NCBI GenBank assembly: GCA_963797005.1
Contig: CAWCOF010000012.1
Location: forward strand, 1 to 64,000
DNA: 64,000 nucleotides
From: AWTP1-13 sp963797005
GTDB lineage: Bacteria; Pseudomonadota; Alphaproteobacteria; Rhizobiales; Hyphomicrobiaceae
Direction: 5' to 3'
A model generated the notes under the pieces. The model was not told the DNA's origin. It saw only the letters and a list, made by a program, of their open reading frames with translations, and ran no database searches. Made by a program: the position numbers and the translations under genes. This document shows positions 8,915 to 20,506 of this stretch, one piece after another; position 1 is the stretch's first letter, and every line of letters begins with the position of its first letter.

Positions 8915-10153
8915 CTATTCCACTGGAAGCTCAACAGTCTGCACCAGGCCGCGGTCGATGCCGTTGCGAACCGCGATCGTTCCGCCGGCCAGCTGAATGA
9001 TCTCGCGGGCGATCGTCAGTCCAAGGCCGGCGCCCGGAATAGATTGCTGGCGGGCACGATCGACCCGGAAGAAGGGCTCGAAGACGCGCCCAATCACGGC
9101 ATCGGGAATGCCAGGCCCGCGATCCTCGATGATAACCCTGGCCGTGGTGGATGCGGGATGCTCCACGGAGACCTCCGCCGATATGCCGTGGGTAGCCGCA
9201 TTGATGAGCAAATTCCGAAACGCGCGGATTAGTGCGAGACGGTCCGCCCTAACCGTGACCGGCGCGGTACTCGCAAGATGAACCTCGAGCTTCTGCTCGC
9301 GCAGCTCCGAAACGATCCCGGCAACCAGTTCGTCAAGTCGCAGGTTTTCAACCTCCGATGTCGACGCGCGCACAAGAGCAATGGCACTGTCAGCAATTCG
9401 ACTGAGCTCGTCGATGTCGCGCAGCCAGTTAGAGCGCTCCTCCTGATCCTCGACGAACTCCGTACGCAACCGCATGCGCGTGATGGGTGTGCGCATATCG
9501 TGACCGGCTGCAGCGACCACACGCATTCGGCTGTCCACGGCGGATTTGAGCCGCGCCGACAATGTATTCAGTGCACTGGCGGTAGCACGAACCTCTGCCG
9601 GGCCCTTCTCCGGCAACGCCGGCAACACGCCGTCGGGGCCGATCTTCTCAACAGCGTTCTGCAGCATCGCCAATGTCAGCACCATGCGATGAGCAACATA
9701 GACCGCAATGGTCGTAGCGCCGATGGTGATCAATCCAAGCCAGCCGAACAAGACGCGGAGAGGCCCCTTTCTCGGTGGAAGATCGGGGATGGGCACTACC
9801 AGCCATCCATGACTGCCGATGCGGACCGACGCCCGCATTGGCCCGTTTCCGGGCTCGCGGGCAACCATCAGATCAACCCTGCTGCCGCTTCCTTCAGCCG
9901 CGACGGCGCCTTTCAACCATTCGGTCGTCGGCTGATCTGCCGCTCCGGCTGCTGGCGCAGGAGAGAGGTTGAAGCTCTCGGGGTGAGCTTGGGCCGCGTT
10001 GGTCAACAGCACGAGTTGTTGCGCAATCGGCTGAATGGTGTGCTCGGGACCGCGCGGTAACAGCAGCGCGAGCACCAACCCTGTGATTAGCGCGACGACG
10101 GAGACGATCGCCACCACGAGCAACGCGGCAATACGGGCGCGCAGCGAGCTCAT
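8915..10153 (-). CDS. HAMP-containing sensor histidine kinase
   Basis: Inner-membrane sensor kinase of about 412 residues. It has an N-terminal transmembrane helix (residues about 7-33), a short periplasmic region, a second helix (VLFGWLGLITIGATTIAVYVAH), then a HAMP linker. The dimerisation box is AAGHDMRTPITRMRLRTEF, whose His is the phosphorylation site. ATP-binding boxes follow: N (NLLINAATHG), G1 (EDRGPGIPD), F (FEPFFRVD) and G2 (GAGLGLTIAREI). The start ATG at 10153 overlaps the regulator's stop by 4 bases (ATGA). The longer upstream frame runs into the regulator gene and is ignored. It should phosphorylate the adjacent OmpR-type regulator. The stimulus is unknown, but the divergent MacAB-like efflux operon is the natural target. 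Confidence 0.92.
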   Translation of the reverse strand: MSSLRARIAALLVVAIVSVVALITGLVLALLLPRGPEHTIQPIAQQLVLLTNAAQAHPESFNLSPAPAAGAADQPTTEWLKGAVAAEGSGSRVDLMVAREPGNGPMRASVRIGSHGWLVVPIPDLPPRKGPLRVLFGWLGLITIGATTIAVYVAHRMVLTLAMLQNAVEKIGPDGVLPALPEKGPAEVRATASALNTLSARLKSAVDSRMRVVAAAGHDMRTPITRMRLRTEFVEDQEERSNWLRDIDELSRIADSAIALVRASTSEVENLRLDELVAGIVSELREQKLEVHLASTAPVTVRADRLALIRAFRNLLINAATHGISAEVSVEHPASTTARVIIEDRGPGIPDAVIGRVFEPFFRVDRARQQSIPGAGLGLTIAREIIQLAGGTIAVRNGIDRGLVQTVELPVE

Positions 10154-10875
10154 GACGCCGCAGTCTCGACCTCGACAGTGGCTGCAAGCTGGTAGCCGCC
10201 GTTGCGCACCGTCTTCAGCAATTGCCCGGCAGACTGATCGTCGAGCTTGCGACGCAGCCGGCTGACGAGGACGTCGATCGAGCGGTCGAGGGCATCGACA
10301 TCGCGGCCGTGCGTCAGGTCGAGCAGTTGTTCGCGCGACAGCACACGCCCCGGCCGATCGAGGAATACGAGGAGCAAGTCGAACTCGGCCCCGGTCAGAT
10401 CGATCGGTTCCCCGTCCAGCCTCGTGACGCACCGCGTATGCGGCTCGGCCGTGAAACCGGCGAAACGGTACACCTTTTGCCTGCCATCGGCCGACGATGC
10501 AGCCCCGCGCCGGCGCAGGACGGCGCGGATGCGTGCCACAAGCTCGCGGGGATTGAAGGGTTTTCCGAGATAGTCGTCGGCCCCGATCTCCAGGCCGATG
10601 ATGCGGTCGACATCTTCTTTCAGCGCCGTCAGCAGAATGATGGGAACATCGGCGCGATCAGTACGCAGGTCTCTGCAAAGGTCCAAGCCGGATCCGTCCG
10701 GGAGCAAGACGTCGAGCACAATCAGATCGATGCTATGGACGGCCAACTGGTCCTTCAACTCCTTGATCGTTGCTGCCAGCTCGACCCGGAACCCCTGCTG
10801 CACGAGATAGCGCGCGAGTAGCTTGCGGATCTCGGGGTCGTCGTCGACGACAAGGATTTGTGGCGAGGCACCCAT
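10150..10875 (-). CDS. OmpR-family response regulator
   Basis: Two-domain regulator of about 241 residues. The receiver domain opens ILVVDDDPEIRKLL (acidic pocket), has the phospho-acceptor Asp in IVLDVLLPDG, and Lys in DDYLGKPFNP. The C-terminal winged helix contains LTGAEFDLLLVFLDRPGRVLSREQLLDLTHG and the DALDRSIDVLVSRLRRKL recognition helix. ATG at 10875 (MGASPQILVVDD) fits the family start better than the upstream frame start at 10911. It is the first gene of a two-gene operon with the kinase and is divergent from the efflux operon, whose promoter region it probably controls. Confidence 0.92.
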   Translation of the reverse strand: MGASPQILVVDDDPEIRKLLARYLVQQGFRVELAATIKELKDQLAVHSIDLIVLDVLLPDGSGLDLCRDLRTDRADVPIILLTALKEDVDRIIGLEIGADDYLGKPFNPRELVARIRAVLRRRGAASSADGRQKVYRFAGFTAEPHTRCVTRLDGEPIDLTGAEFDLLLVFLDRPGRVLSREQLLDLTHGRDVDALDRSIDVLVSRLRRKLDDQSAGQLLKTVRNGGYQLAATVEVETAAS

Positions 10876-10949
10876 GAACGACCTGCATTGGACGGAGAAT
10901 GTTTGGCGCAAACCCTAGCGCGCCTCGCTGGGCGCACCAGCGGAATTTG

Positions 10950-10992
10950 GTGTCGAATCGGTTCCAGGGCGCCTTCAGCAATGTTTCGACAC
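10950..10992. promoter_or_regulatory. Inverted repeat between the two-component and efflux operons
   Basis: GTGTCGAA at 10950-10957 is matched by its complement TTCGACAC at 10985-10992 in the 217-bp divergent intergenic region. The half-sites are centred 35 bp apart. This is a candidate operator for the OmpR-type regulator or a transcript hairpin; no conserved consensus supports the assignment. Confidence 0.35.
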
Positions 10993-11092
10993 AAATTCAC
11001 GGCTGGCGGAATTGTGCGGAAACACAAGGTCGTAGCCGGGACACCAGCCTGGCTTAACTACTCCTGCATCACCTGATGCAGAGGACCGTTGA

Positions 11093-12386
11093 ATGACCAA
11101 AGTAGAGGAGAACCGCACGCACGTCGATTTCGACGCCGTTCTGTCTGGCGCGACGTCGGCGCGATCCGGTGGAATTCCGCGAGGCGTGCTCAAGTGGTCC
11201 GCGGCTGCGGCGGTCGCTGGATTGGCCCTCTGGGCCGCACTATCGCTGCGCGCCGGTTCCGGCGACACCCGCTACGCCACGGACGAGGCCACGCGCGGCA
11301 ATCTGGTGGTCACCGTGACGGCGACAGGCTCGGTGCAGCCGACCAACAAGGTCGACGTGTCGAGCGAGCTGTCCGGCATCGTGCGCAAGGTGCTAGGTCG
11401 ACTACAACTCGCCGGTCAAGGCCGGCGAGGTGCTGGCCGAGCTCGACACCGACAAGCTCAAGGCGACCGTCGACAGCTCGCGCGCCAAGCTCAACGCCGC
11501 CAAGGCCAAGGTGGCCGAGGCCGAGGCGACCGTCGTCGAGAAGGAGCACGACTACAACCGCAAGAGCGGCGCTCGTCGAGAAGCAGATCACCTCGATCGT
11601 TCGATTTCGAGGCGGCAAAGGCGGCCTTCGACCGCGCCGTCGCCGCGCTGCGAGAGCGCACGCGCCGACGTCGGTGTCGCCGAGGCCGATCTTGCGCTCA
11701 ACGAGACCAACCTCGCCAAGGCCTCGATCCACTTCGCCGATCGGCGGCGTCGTGCTGACCCGCAACGTCGAGCCCGGCGCAGACGGTGGCATCGACCCTC
11801 CAGGCCCCGGTGCTGTTCTCCATCGCCGAGGACCTGAAGCAGATGGAGATCCAGGTCGACGTCGACGAGGCCGACGTCGGCAAGGTCAGGGAAGGCCAGA
11901 AGGCCACCTTCACCGTCGATGCCTATCCCGACCGGAAGTTCCGGGCCGACGATCCGCCAGCTCCGCTTCGGCTCGGAGACCGTGTAGGGCGTCGTCACCT
12001 ACAAGGCCGTGCTCACGACCGACAACTCCGAGCTGCTGCTGCGGCCGGGCATGACGGCGACCGCGGAGATCACGGTCGCAGCACATCGACGACGCGCTGC
12101 TCGTCGCCAACGCGGCGCTGCGCTTCACGCCGCCGAGCGACGCCGACGGCGCCGACAAGCGGCGGCCTGCTGAGCAAGCTGCTGCCGGGCCCGCCGCCGT
12201 TTCGGCCGGCCAGCAGCAAGCAGGAGAGCGGGCCCAACCGCACCGTTTGGGTGCTGCGCGACGGCGCGCCGGCCGCCGTCGGACGTGGTCGTCGGCGCCA
12301 CCGACGGCAAGCGCACCGAGATCGTCAAGGGCGACCTGAAGCCCGGCGCCCCGGTCATTGTCGATACGATCCAACGCGGCCAAGCG

Positions 12387-12390
<4 letters not shown>
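11093..12390 (+). pseudogene. MacA-like efflux periplasmic adaptor (HlyD family), apparent multiple frameshifts
   Basis: The adaptor is anchored by one N-terminal helix (AAAAVAGLALWAALSL) and links the inner-membrane ABC pump to an outer-membrane channel. Joining the frames gives the lipoyl half-motif GSVQPTNKVDVSSELSGIV, a long coiled-coil hairpin (residues about 95-190), the second lipoyl half (GGVVLTRNVEPG) and a beta-barrel domain. About ten single extra bases occur, for instance near 11396, 11651, 11733, 11779 and 11948. Most fit the two-allele third-position pattern. A CAG-to-TAG stop may be present at 11985. The end is placed at the TGA overlapping the next gene's GTG; a later TGA at 12431 is possible. 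The gene is the first of a three-gene efflux operon. Confidence 0.8.
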
Positions 12391-14360
<1,970 letters not shown>

Positions 14361-14508
14361 CGCTGAACGCGACACGCACGCTTCTGCTTCAAGCCGAGAA
14401 GCTCTCGTCCACGAAGCCGCGGCCAAGCCGGCGGCCTGCTCGACTTGTGCCGAGCTGGGGTGCGCCGGCGCGGAGCCGTAACGCGCCATCCCGCCGTCTG
14501 CCTCCGGG

Positions 14509-15696
14509 TTACCGATTGAAGACGGCGGTGATGCGGCCTTCCTTCACGTCCTGTTCGCCCAGTCGCAGCTGGTCGGCCCGGCGCGACAGCCACCATCCGT
14601 ACTGCGGCGGCCACAACGCCCAGTCGGGGTCGCCGCCCAGCTCTTGCACCGCGTGCAGGGCCCAGTGCGGGTTGCGCAACGCCTCACGCGCGATGCAGAT
14701 GAGGTCGGCGCGGCCTTCGCGCAGGATGCCCTCCGCCTGTTGGCCCGTCATGATCAGCCCGACGGCCATCGCAGGCACGCTCACCTCACGGCGCACGCGA
14801 TCGGCAAACGGCACCTGAAAGCCCAGAATGCGCGACAGGACACGCGCGGTCGGCGACAGGCCGATGCCACGCGAGGAGCAGTCGATGAGATCGACGCCCC
14901 TGGCAACCAGTTCCGTCGAGAGCGCCACGGTGTCCTCGATGCTCCAGCCGCCCTCGTCGCCGTCGATGCACGACAGACGCACAAACAACGGCTTGTCGGC
15001 CGGCCATTCGGCCCGTACGGCCTCGGCCACCTCGAGGATGAGCCGCATGCGGTTGAGGCGCGAGCCGCCGTAGGCATCGGTGCGATCGTTGCCGAGCGGC
15101 GAGTAGAAGGAGTGCAGCAGGTAGCCATGGGCACCATGAATATCGAGAATATCGAAGCCCGCCGCAGCGCAGCGCCGTGCACCGTCCGCAAACGCCTGGA
15201 CCAGGCCCTTGATCTCTCCGATGGTCAGCTCGCGCGGGGCGTGCCACCCCTGCACACGCGGATCGGGCGAGGGAGCAACCGGCTGCCAGGGCGGCTCTCC
15301 AAGCCCGGCCTCCGCTTCCCCGAGCGGCCCTATCCTTCCCAGGGCCGTTGGCGCGACGCCTTGGGGCCGCAATGACGAGCTGCGTGGCCGGCGTAACGCC
15401 GAGTGAACGCAGTAGGTCGGCGATCTTCTTCAGCGGGGCGATGAAGTCGTCCGACCAGATGCCGAGATCGCCATGGGTGTTGCGCCCCTCCGGACTGACG
15501 ATCAGCGCTTCCGTGAAGACCGTGCCGAACCCGCCCAGCGCATACTTGGCCAGATGATGATGATGCCATTCCGTCGGGAAGCCGTCCTTGCCCGTATAGA
15601 CCTGCATCGGCGCCAGCACCATGCGGTTCTTGAGCTCCACGCTGCGGCAGCGCCAGGGCTCGAGGAGGTGCAGATCGGGGGTCTTGCGTCGGTCAT
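14509..15696 (-). pseudogene. NADH:flavin oxidoreductase, old yellow enzyme family, three frame changes
   Basis: FMN-dependent ene-reductase fold, TIM barrel of about 395 residues after correction. Key features are VELKNRMVLAPMQVYTG at the N-terminus, the substrate/FMN motif DIHGAHGYLLHSFYSP with paired His residues, and DRTDAYGGS followed by NRMRLILE. The frame must be corrected near 15660 (one G missing after CCCCC), near 15373 and near 15335. These are losses of single bases in short runs, not the extra-base type seen nearby. The usual HAGRKAS motif reads as IAGPKAS here, in the damaged stretch. Start ATG 15696. It sits head-to-tail with the hydantoinase pair and could reduce an unsaturated intermediate, but there is no direct evidence. 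Confidence 0.82.
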
Positions 15697-15741
15697 GGGC
15701 TTTACCTCATTCCTGCTCATGGGTTTTCAGCCGCTGTGCTT

Positions 15742-17427
15742 TCAGGCGCGGCGATAGAGAAGATCGGCCTGGCTTGCGCTTACTTTTCCGTTGGCGACAT
15801 CGGCCTGCACCCGCGCCGGGTCCCGGCTTGCGGGAATGCCCCAGCCGCCGCCGCCTGCCGTTTCGACGATGACGCGGTCGGCGGGCGGAGCGTCGTGACC
15901 AGCTTGGAAGGGATCGTCTCGACGCGGCCACCGGCGCGATGGATCTCGGCATGCGCCTTGCCGCCTTCGCCACCGCCGTGCGCCGCCCGCGGCGAAGAAA
16001 TGCCGTTCGCCGCGGTAAGTGAAGGCGACCTCGCCCTCCAGCACCTCGTACTCGCGCACGCCGAGGCCGCCGCGGTGCGGCCGGCGCCGCCGGAATCCAT
16101 GCGCAGCGCCAGGCGATGGACGCGGATCGGCGTGTCGCAGCTCCATCGCCTCGACCGGCAGGTTCATGCAGTTGGTGGCGTCGGTCTCGATGACGTCGAC
16201 GCCGTCGCAGTGCGGGCCCGGCGCCGCTGCCGCCGGCGATCAGCTCGCCGGTGACGAACGCCGCGCCGTCGCGGACGGCGGCCGCCGAAGGCATGAAGCC
16301 AGCAGCTCGCCTGCGGCGTCGGCCGGCACGCGCTCGGGCAGCGCCTCGCAAGCGCGCCGAGGATGCAGCCGGTGATGCGCTTGATGGTGGCGGTGCGCGC
16401 ATTGACCGGCGCCGGCTCGCGCGGATTGACGAGCTGCCCTCCGGCAGATGCAGCGTGATCGGGCGGAAGCAGCCGCCATTGGTCGGGATGATCGTCGGGT
16501 CGGTGACGGCGCGCACGGCGAAACAGGCGGCGGCGAGGCGCCCGACGGCACGCAGTTGAAGGGCCCGCGCACCTGCGGGCTGACGTGCCGGTGAAGTCGC
16601 AGTGCATCGCGCCGTCCGTCGATGGTGACGGCCACCTCGATGCGGATGCGCTTGTCGAGCTCGATGCCGTCGTTGTCGAGGTAGTCGACGTAGCTGTAGG
16701 TGCCCTCGCGGGAGCGCGCGCAGCGCCTGCGCGCGTCATCGTCTCCGAGCGGTCGAGAAGCTCGTCGAAGATGGCCAGCAACTGGTTGTCGCCAAGCTGC
16801 TCGGCGAGCTCGCCCAGCCGCGCGCGCGCCGACGTGCAGGCGGCGACCTGGGCGTTGAGGTCGCCCATCGAACGTGTCGGGGATGCGCATGTTGCGGCCG
16901 GATCATGGCGATCAGGGTCTCATTGAACGCGTCGCCGCGTCGCGGAACTTGAGCGGCGGCAGGCGGAGGCCCTCCTGAAAGATCTCGGTCGCGTTGGTCG
17001 GCATCGAGCCCGGCGACATGCCGCCGACGTCCTGGTGATGCGTCATCGTGGCGGCTGAGCGCGATCAGCCGGCCGTCGGCGAACGACCGGCATCACCAGC
17101 GCGATGTCCGGCAGATGCGTGCCGCCGAGATAGGGGTCGTTCATGATGTAGATGTCGCCCTCGCTGCATGGCGTCGAGCGGGAACGTCTCGAGGAGCTTG
17201 CGCGACCATCGGGATCAGCGTCGCCGAGATGGATCGGGATCGCGCAGGCCTGCGCCAGCGTCTCGCCGTCGAGCGTGAACAGGCTGGCCGAGGCGTCGAG
17301 CCCCTCCTTGACGATCGGCGAGAAGGAGCTGCGCAGCAGCGTCTGCTGCATCTCGTTGGCGATGCCGTCGAGCTTGTTGCGGACGCACCTCGAGGGTGAT
17401 CGGATCCTGAGCTGCGGGGGTCGGCAT
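15742..17427 (-). pseudogene. hyuB: Hydantoinase B/oxoprolinase, apparent multiple frameshifts
   Basis: Second subunit of ATP-dependent hydantoinase/5-oxoprolinase-type enzymes, which open five-membered cyclic amides. The start at 17427 gives MPTPAAQDPITLEV, then RSSFSPIVKEGLDASASLFTLDG, the conserved EGDIYIMNDPYLGGTHLPDI, and near the C-terminus the family signature VIVETAGGGGWGIP, ending at 15742. The frame jumps many times, so no single frame covers more than about 140 residues. The segments still join in order and cover the usual 560 residues. The partner HyuA lies directly upstream, 10 bases away, in the same operon. I consider it intact in the organism but cannot prove it. Confidence 0.78.
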
Positions 17428-17437
17428 GTCTGCAGCC

Positions 17438-19513
17438 TCAGGTCGTGTCAGAGCAAGGTTGCCGCCGGTCGGCACGGTGCGCGGACCAGCCGGGCTCGAC
17501 CAGCGTCGTGGTGTCGGCCTGCTCCACGATCGCCGGGCCGGTGAAGGCGGCGCCGGCCGGCGATCGCGCGCGCGCTCGTAGATCGCCGGCCTCGACGGGC
17601 TGCGCCGCGCGCCGGCGACACAGGATGCGCGCGCGTCCCTTGCGCGGCATCGGCAGCCACCGGCTCGCATGCGCGCCTCGTCCAGATGATCGGTGCCGCC
17701 GGCGCCGAGTGGACGGTGCGCAGGTTGACGATGCGCGCCGGTGTGCGCGTCGCGTGGCCGTAGATACGCGATCGTGCGCGGCGAGGAAATCCGCGGTAGA
17801 GCCGCTTGCAGCGGGTCGGCGGTCGGCCAGGTCGCAGCGGCACCTCGAGATGGTAGGACTGGCCGATCGTAGCAGACGTCGGCGAAGTAGCTGCACCGTG
17901 ACGTCGGCGCGCCGACGCTCTCCTGCGCCATCAGCGCCGCGCAGCGGCCGATCCAGCTCTCCAGGAGCGCGGCGCAGATCCGCCAGCGACAGTGCCGTCG
18001 AGCGGCCGGGGGAAGGCGGCCGCGACCTCGTGCTCGATCGGCGCGGCGAGCAGGCCCGGCCGCCGACAGCACGCCGGGATGGCGCGGGACAGCGATGCGC
18101 GCGATGCCGAGCTCGTCGGCCAGCGCGGTGGCATGCATCGCGCCGCCGCCGCCCAGCGGCACCAGGGTGAACGGCGCGGATCGAGGCCCTGGCGGATCGA
18201 GACGAGGCGGATGCCCTCCGCCATCTGCGCGTTGACGACGCGGTGGATGCCGAGCGCGGCCTCCTCCAGCGTCATGCCGAGCGGCCGGGCGACCTTCGCT
18301 CGAATCGCCTCGCGCGCCAGCGCGGGCTCTCAGCGGCAAGGTGCCGCCGGCGAAGTAGGCCGGGATCGAGTAGCCGAGCACGACGGAGGCATCGGTGACG
18401 GTCGGTTCCTCGCCGCCGCGGCCGTAGCAGGCCGGTCCCGGCTCGGAGCCGGCCGAGTGCGGGCCGACGCGCAGGCCGCCGGCGCGCGTCGATCCAGGCG
18501 ATCGCTGCCGCCGCCGGCGCCGATCGCGTTGACGTCGACCATCGGCACGCGCACCGGATAGCCGGCGACGAGGCCCTCGGCGCGGATCAACGGCTTGCCG
18601 CCCTCGACCAGGGCGATGTCGCCGACGGTGCCGCCGATATCGACGGTGATGAGGTCTGCGACAGCCCGCGGCGCTGCCGACGATGCGCGCCGCCGATCAC
18701 GCCCGCGGCGGGCCCGGAGAGGAACAGCCGCACCGGGCGCCGCGCGCGAACGGCGGCCGAGCCAACGCCGCCGCGCGACTGCATGACCTGCAGCGGCGCC
18801 GAGACGCCGGCGGCGCGCCAGCCCGACCTCGAGGTTTGCCAGATAGCGGTCGACCACGGGCTTCATATAGGCGTCGAACGCGGTGACGACGGTGCGCTCG
18901 TACTCGCGGAAGGCCGGGTCGACCTCGCTGGACAGCGACACGTAGAGCTCGGGATGAGCGGACGCGATGATCTCGCGCAGCGCGCCGCTCGTGCGCGGGG
19001 TTGAGGAAGGAGAACAGGAAGCAGATCGCGATCGCCTCGCGCCCCGGCCTCGACCAGTTCGGCTGCCGCGGCTGCCTGACCGAGGTTTCGTCGAGCGCAT
19101 CGATCACGCCGCCGTCTGGCGCCGAAACGCGCTCGTGTGACCTCCTTGCGCATCGCGCCGGGCGCGAGGAACACCGGCGTCTCCGGCTGCAGCACCAGCG
19201 TCGTACATCTGCTGGCGCATCTGGCGGCCGATCTCGAGCACGTCGCTGAAGCCGCGCGTCGTGATGAGGCCGATCTTCGGCGCCGCTGCCGCTCGAGCAC
19301 GGCATTGGTCGCCACGGTCGTGCCGTGCACGAAGCGCGTGATGCGATCGGCCGGGATGTCCCATTTCTCGGCCATCTGCCGGATCGCCGAGATGATCGCC
19401 CGGCTCGGGTCCTTGCGCGTCGTCGGCACCTTCATCGCCAACACCGGACGGCCGGCTGCCCGACAGACCACATCGGTGAAGGTGCCACCAACGTCGACGC
19501 CGATTTCGATCAT
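17438..19513 (-). pseudogene. hyuA: Hydantoinase A/N-methylhydantoinase-type ATPase, apparent multiple frameshifts
   Basis: ATP-binding subunit with the acetate/sugar-kinase fold. Joined segments read GVDVGGTFTDVV (phosphate loop 1), FVHGTTVATNAVLER, LSGPAAGVIGGAH, VDIGGTVGDIALV (phosphate loop 2), NAIGAGGGS and RPLGMTLEEAALGIHRVV. At least twenty extra single bases interrupt it. Many fall exactly where two synonymous codons would differ: GGC/GGT before GTC, GCG/GCC before GAG, ACT/ACG before TCG. Two others fit V/I alternatives (AGC-GATC, TAC-GATC). Start ATG 19513 (MIEIGVDVGG). The TGA at 17438 precedes hyuB. Likely substrate is a hydantoin, 5-oxoproline or related imide supplied by the neighbouring importer. 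Confidence 0.8.
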
Positions 19514-19589
19514 GCGGCAAGACCCTCGCGGCGCGGTGCCCAGGCCGCAAGGACCAGTTCCCTGTCAGCACGCCAGCTGCAACAGACGA

Positions 19590-19619
19590 TTCCTAGCGCC
19601 GCAATATTTTTATTGTCAA
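19590..19619 (-). promoter_or_regulatory. Possible sigma-70 promoter for the hyuA-hyuB operon
   Basis: On the minus strand a perfect TTGACA (19614-19619) is followed after 18 bases by TAGGAA (19590-19595), a weak -10. It lies in a locally AT-rich stretch about 75 bases upstream of the hyuA start. The -35 box is convincing; the -10 box is not. Confidence 0.35.
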
Positions 19620-19716
19620 TGCAATTGTGGGCCATGAATTTAATCATAACTGCAAGTACGCCCCCCGCAGTCATCTCGGCAGAGCCGGCATCACAGACGA
19701 CCTGGGGCGACGCCCG

Positions 19717-20307
19717 TCAGTAGATCGGCGGCGTCGTGGTCCAAACCACGCGCGTGACCGTCGAACCCGGGTTGGAGATGAAGTGGGGATGGGTGCTGTC
19801 GAAGGCGAAGCTGTCGCCTTCCCAAAGGGAATAGGTGCGGCCGTCGAGGATCAGCTCGAGCGCACCGACCAGCACAATTCCGCATTTTTCGCCGGTACCC
19901 TCGTTCGGCTCGGGCCCGGTCGACGCCTTGGGCTCGAGCGTGATCAGGAACATCTGCAGCTTCTCGGAGCCGGAGGGCGTCAACAGCTCCTTGAGCACGC
20001 CGGCTTTCGTCAGCGTGAGCCGCCGCCGATGCGCAGCCCGTACGATCAGGTCGCTGTCCTTCTGGAACCCCGGCTCGTCGGCATGGAAGAACCAGGACAC
20101 GGGCACGTCGAGCGCCTTGCTCAGCTGGCGCAGCGAGCGGATCGAGGGAGAAACGATGCCCCGCTCGATCTGGCTCACAAGCCCGGTCGACACGCCGGCA
20201 CGCCTAGCCACCTCCTCCAGCGACAATCCGCGCGTCTTGCGCACGCGGCGCATCTCGCGGCCGAGATCGGCATCGGCTTCGCCTTCCAGCGGTGTACCGT
20301 CTTGCAC
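19717..20307 (-). CDS. XRE-family regulator with cupin domain (PuuR-like)
   Basis: Transcription factor of about 196 residues. The N-terminal HTH (RRVRKTRGLSLEEVARRAG then STGLVSQIERGIVSPSIRSL) is followed by a C-terminal single cupin barrel (VLVGALELILDGRTYSLWEGD...FDSTHPHFISNPG) that probably binds the effector. GTG at 20307 is chosen because GGAGG lies 10 bases upstream; the frame stays open to another GTG at 20355. Regulators of this architecture control polyamine or amino-acid uptake and breakdown. The gene is divergent from a polyamine-type ABC operon and upstream of hyuA on the same strand, so it probably governs both. Confidence 0.9.
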   Translation of the reverse strand: MQDGTPLEGEADADLGREMRRVRKTRGLSLEEVARRAGVSTGLVSQIERGIVSPSIRSLRQLSKALDVPVSWFFHADEPGFQKDSDLIVRAAHRRRLTLTKAGVLKELLTPSGSEKLQMFLITLEPKASTGPEPNEGTGEKCGIVLVGALELILDGRTYSLWEGDSFAFDSTHPHFISNPGSTVTRVVWTTTPPIY

Positions 20308-20335
20308 TTGTTTGTTTCCTCCGGTGTTGCGGCAC

Positions 20336-20361
20336 ACTGCATATTGCAGTGACACTATAAT
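20336..20361. promoter_or_regulatory. Palindromic operator and TATAAT box between regulator and ABC operon
   Basis: ACTGCA-TAT-TGCAGT (20336-20350) is a perfect 6+3+6 inverted repeat. It is followed 5 bases later by a consensus -10 TATAAT (20356-20361) on the plus strand, pointing toward the importer operon. No good -35 lies at the right distance, which would suit a regulated promoter. The site also covers the 5' end of the regulator transcript. It is the best candidate for the XRE-cupin binding site. Confidence 0.45.
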
Positions 20362-20506
20362 TATCCTATCATATCCATCAGGGACGCCACAGATTTAGCA
20401 GTCTTCTTGAAAATTCCTAACATTGGGGCGGAACGGGCGAGGTGGCAAGGCTCTCTGCAGACCTCGCGAAGATGGCTTTCCATGGTGGCTGACGGAGGTT
20501 GATGTG

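Noticed and set aside
8502..8996. A 164-codon forward frame downstream of bamA
   Set aside because: Overlaps the histidine kinase gene end and has no recognisable motif or codon bias.
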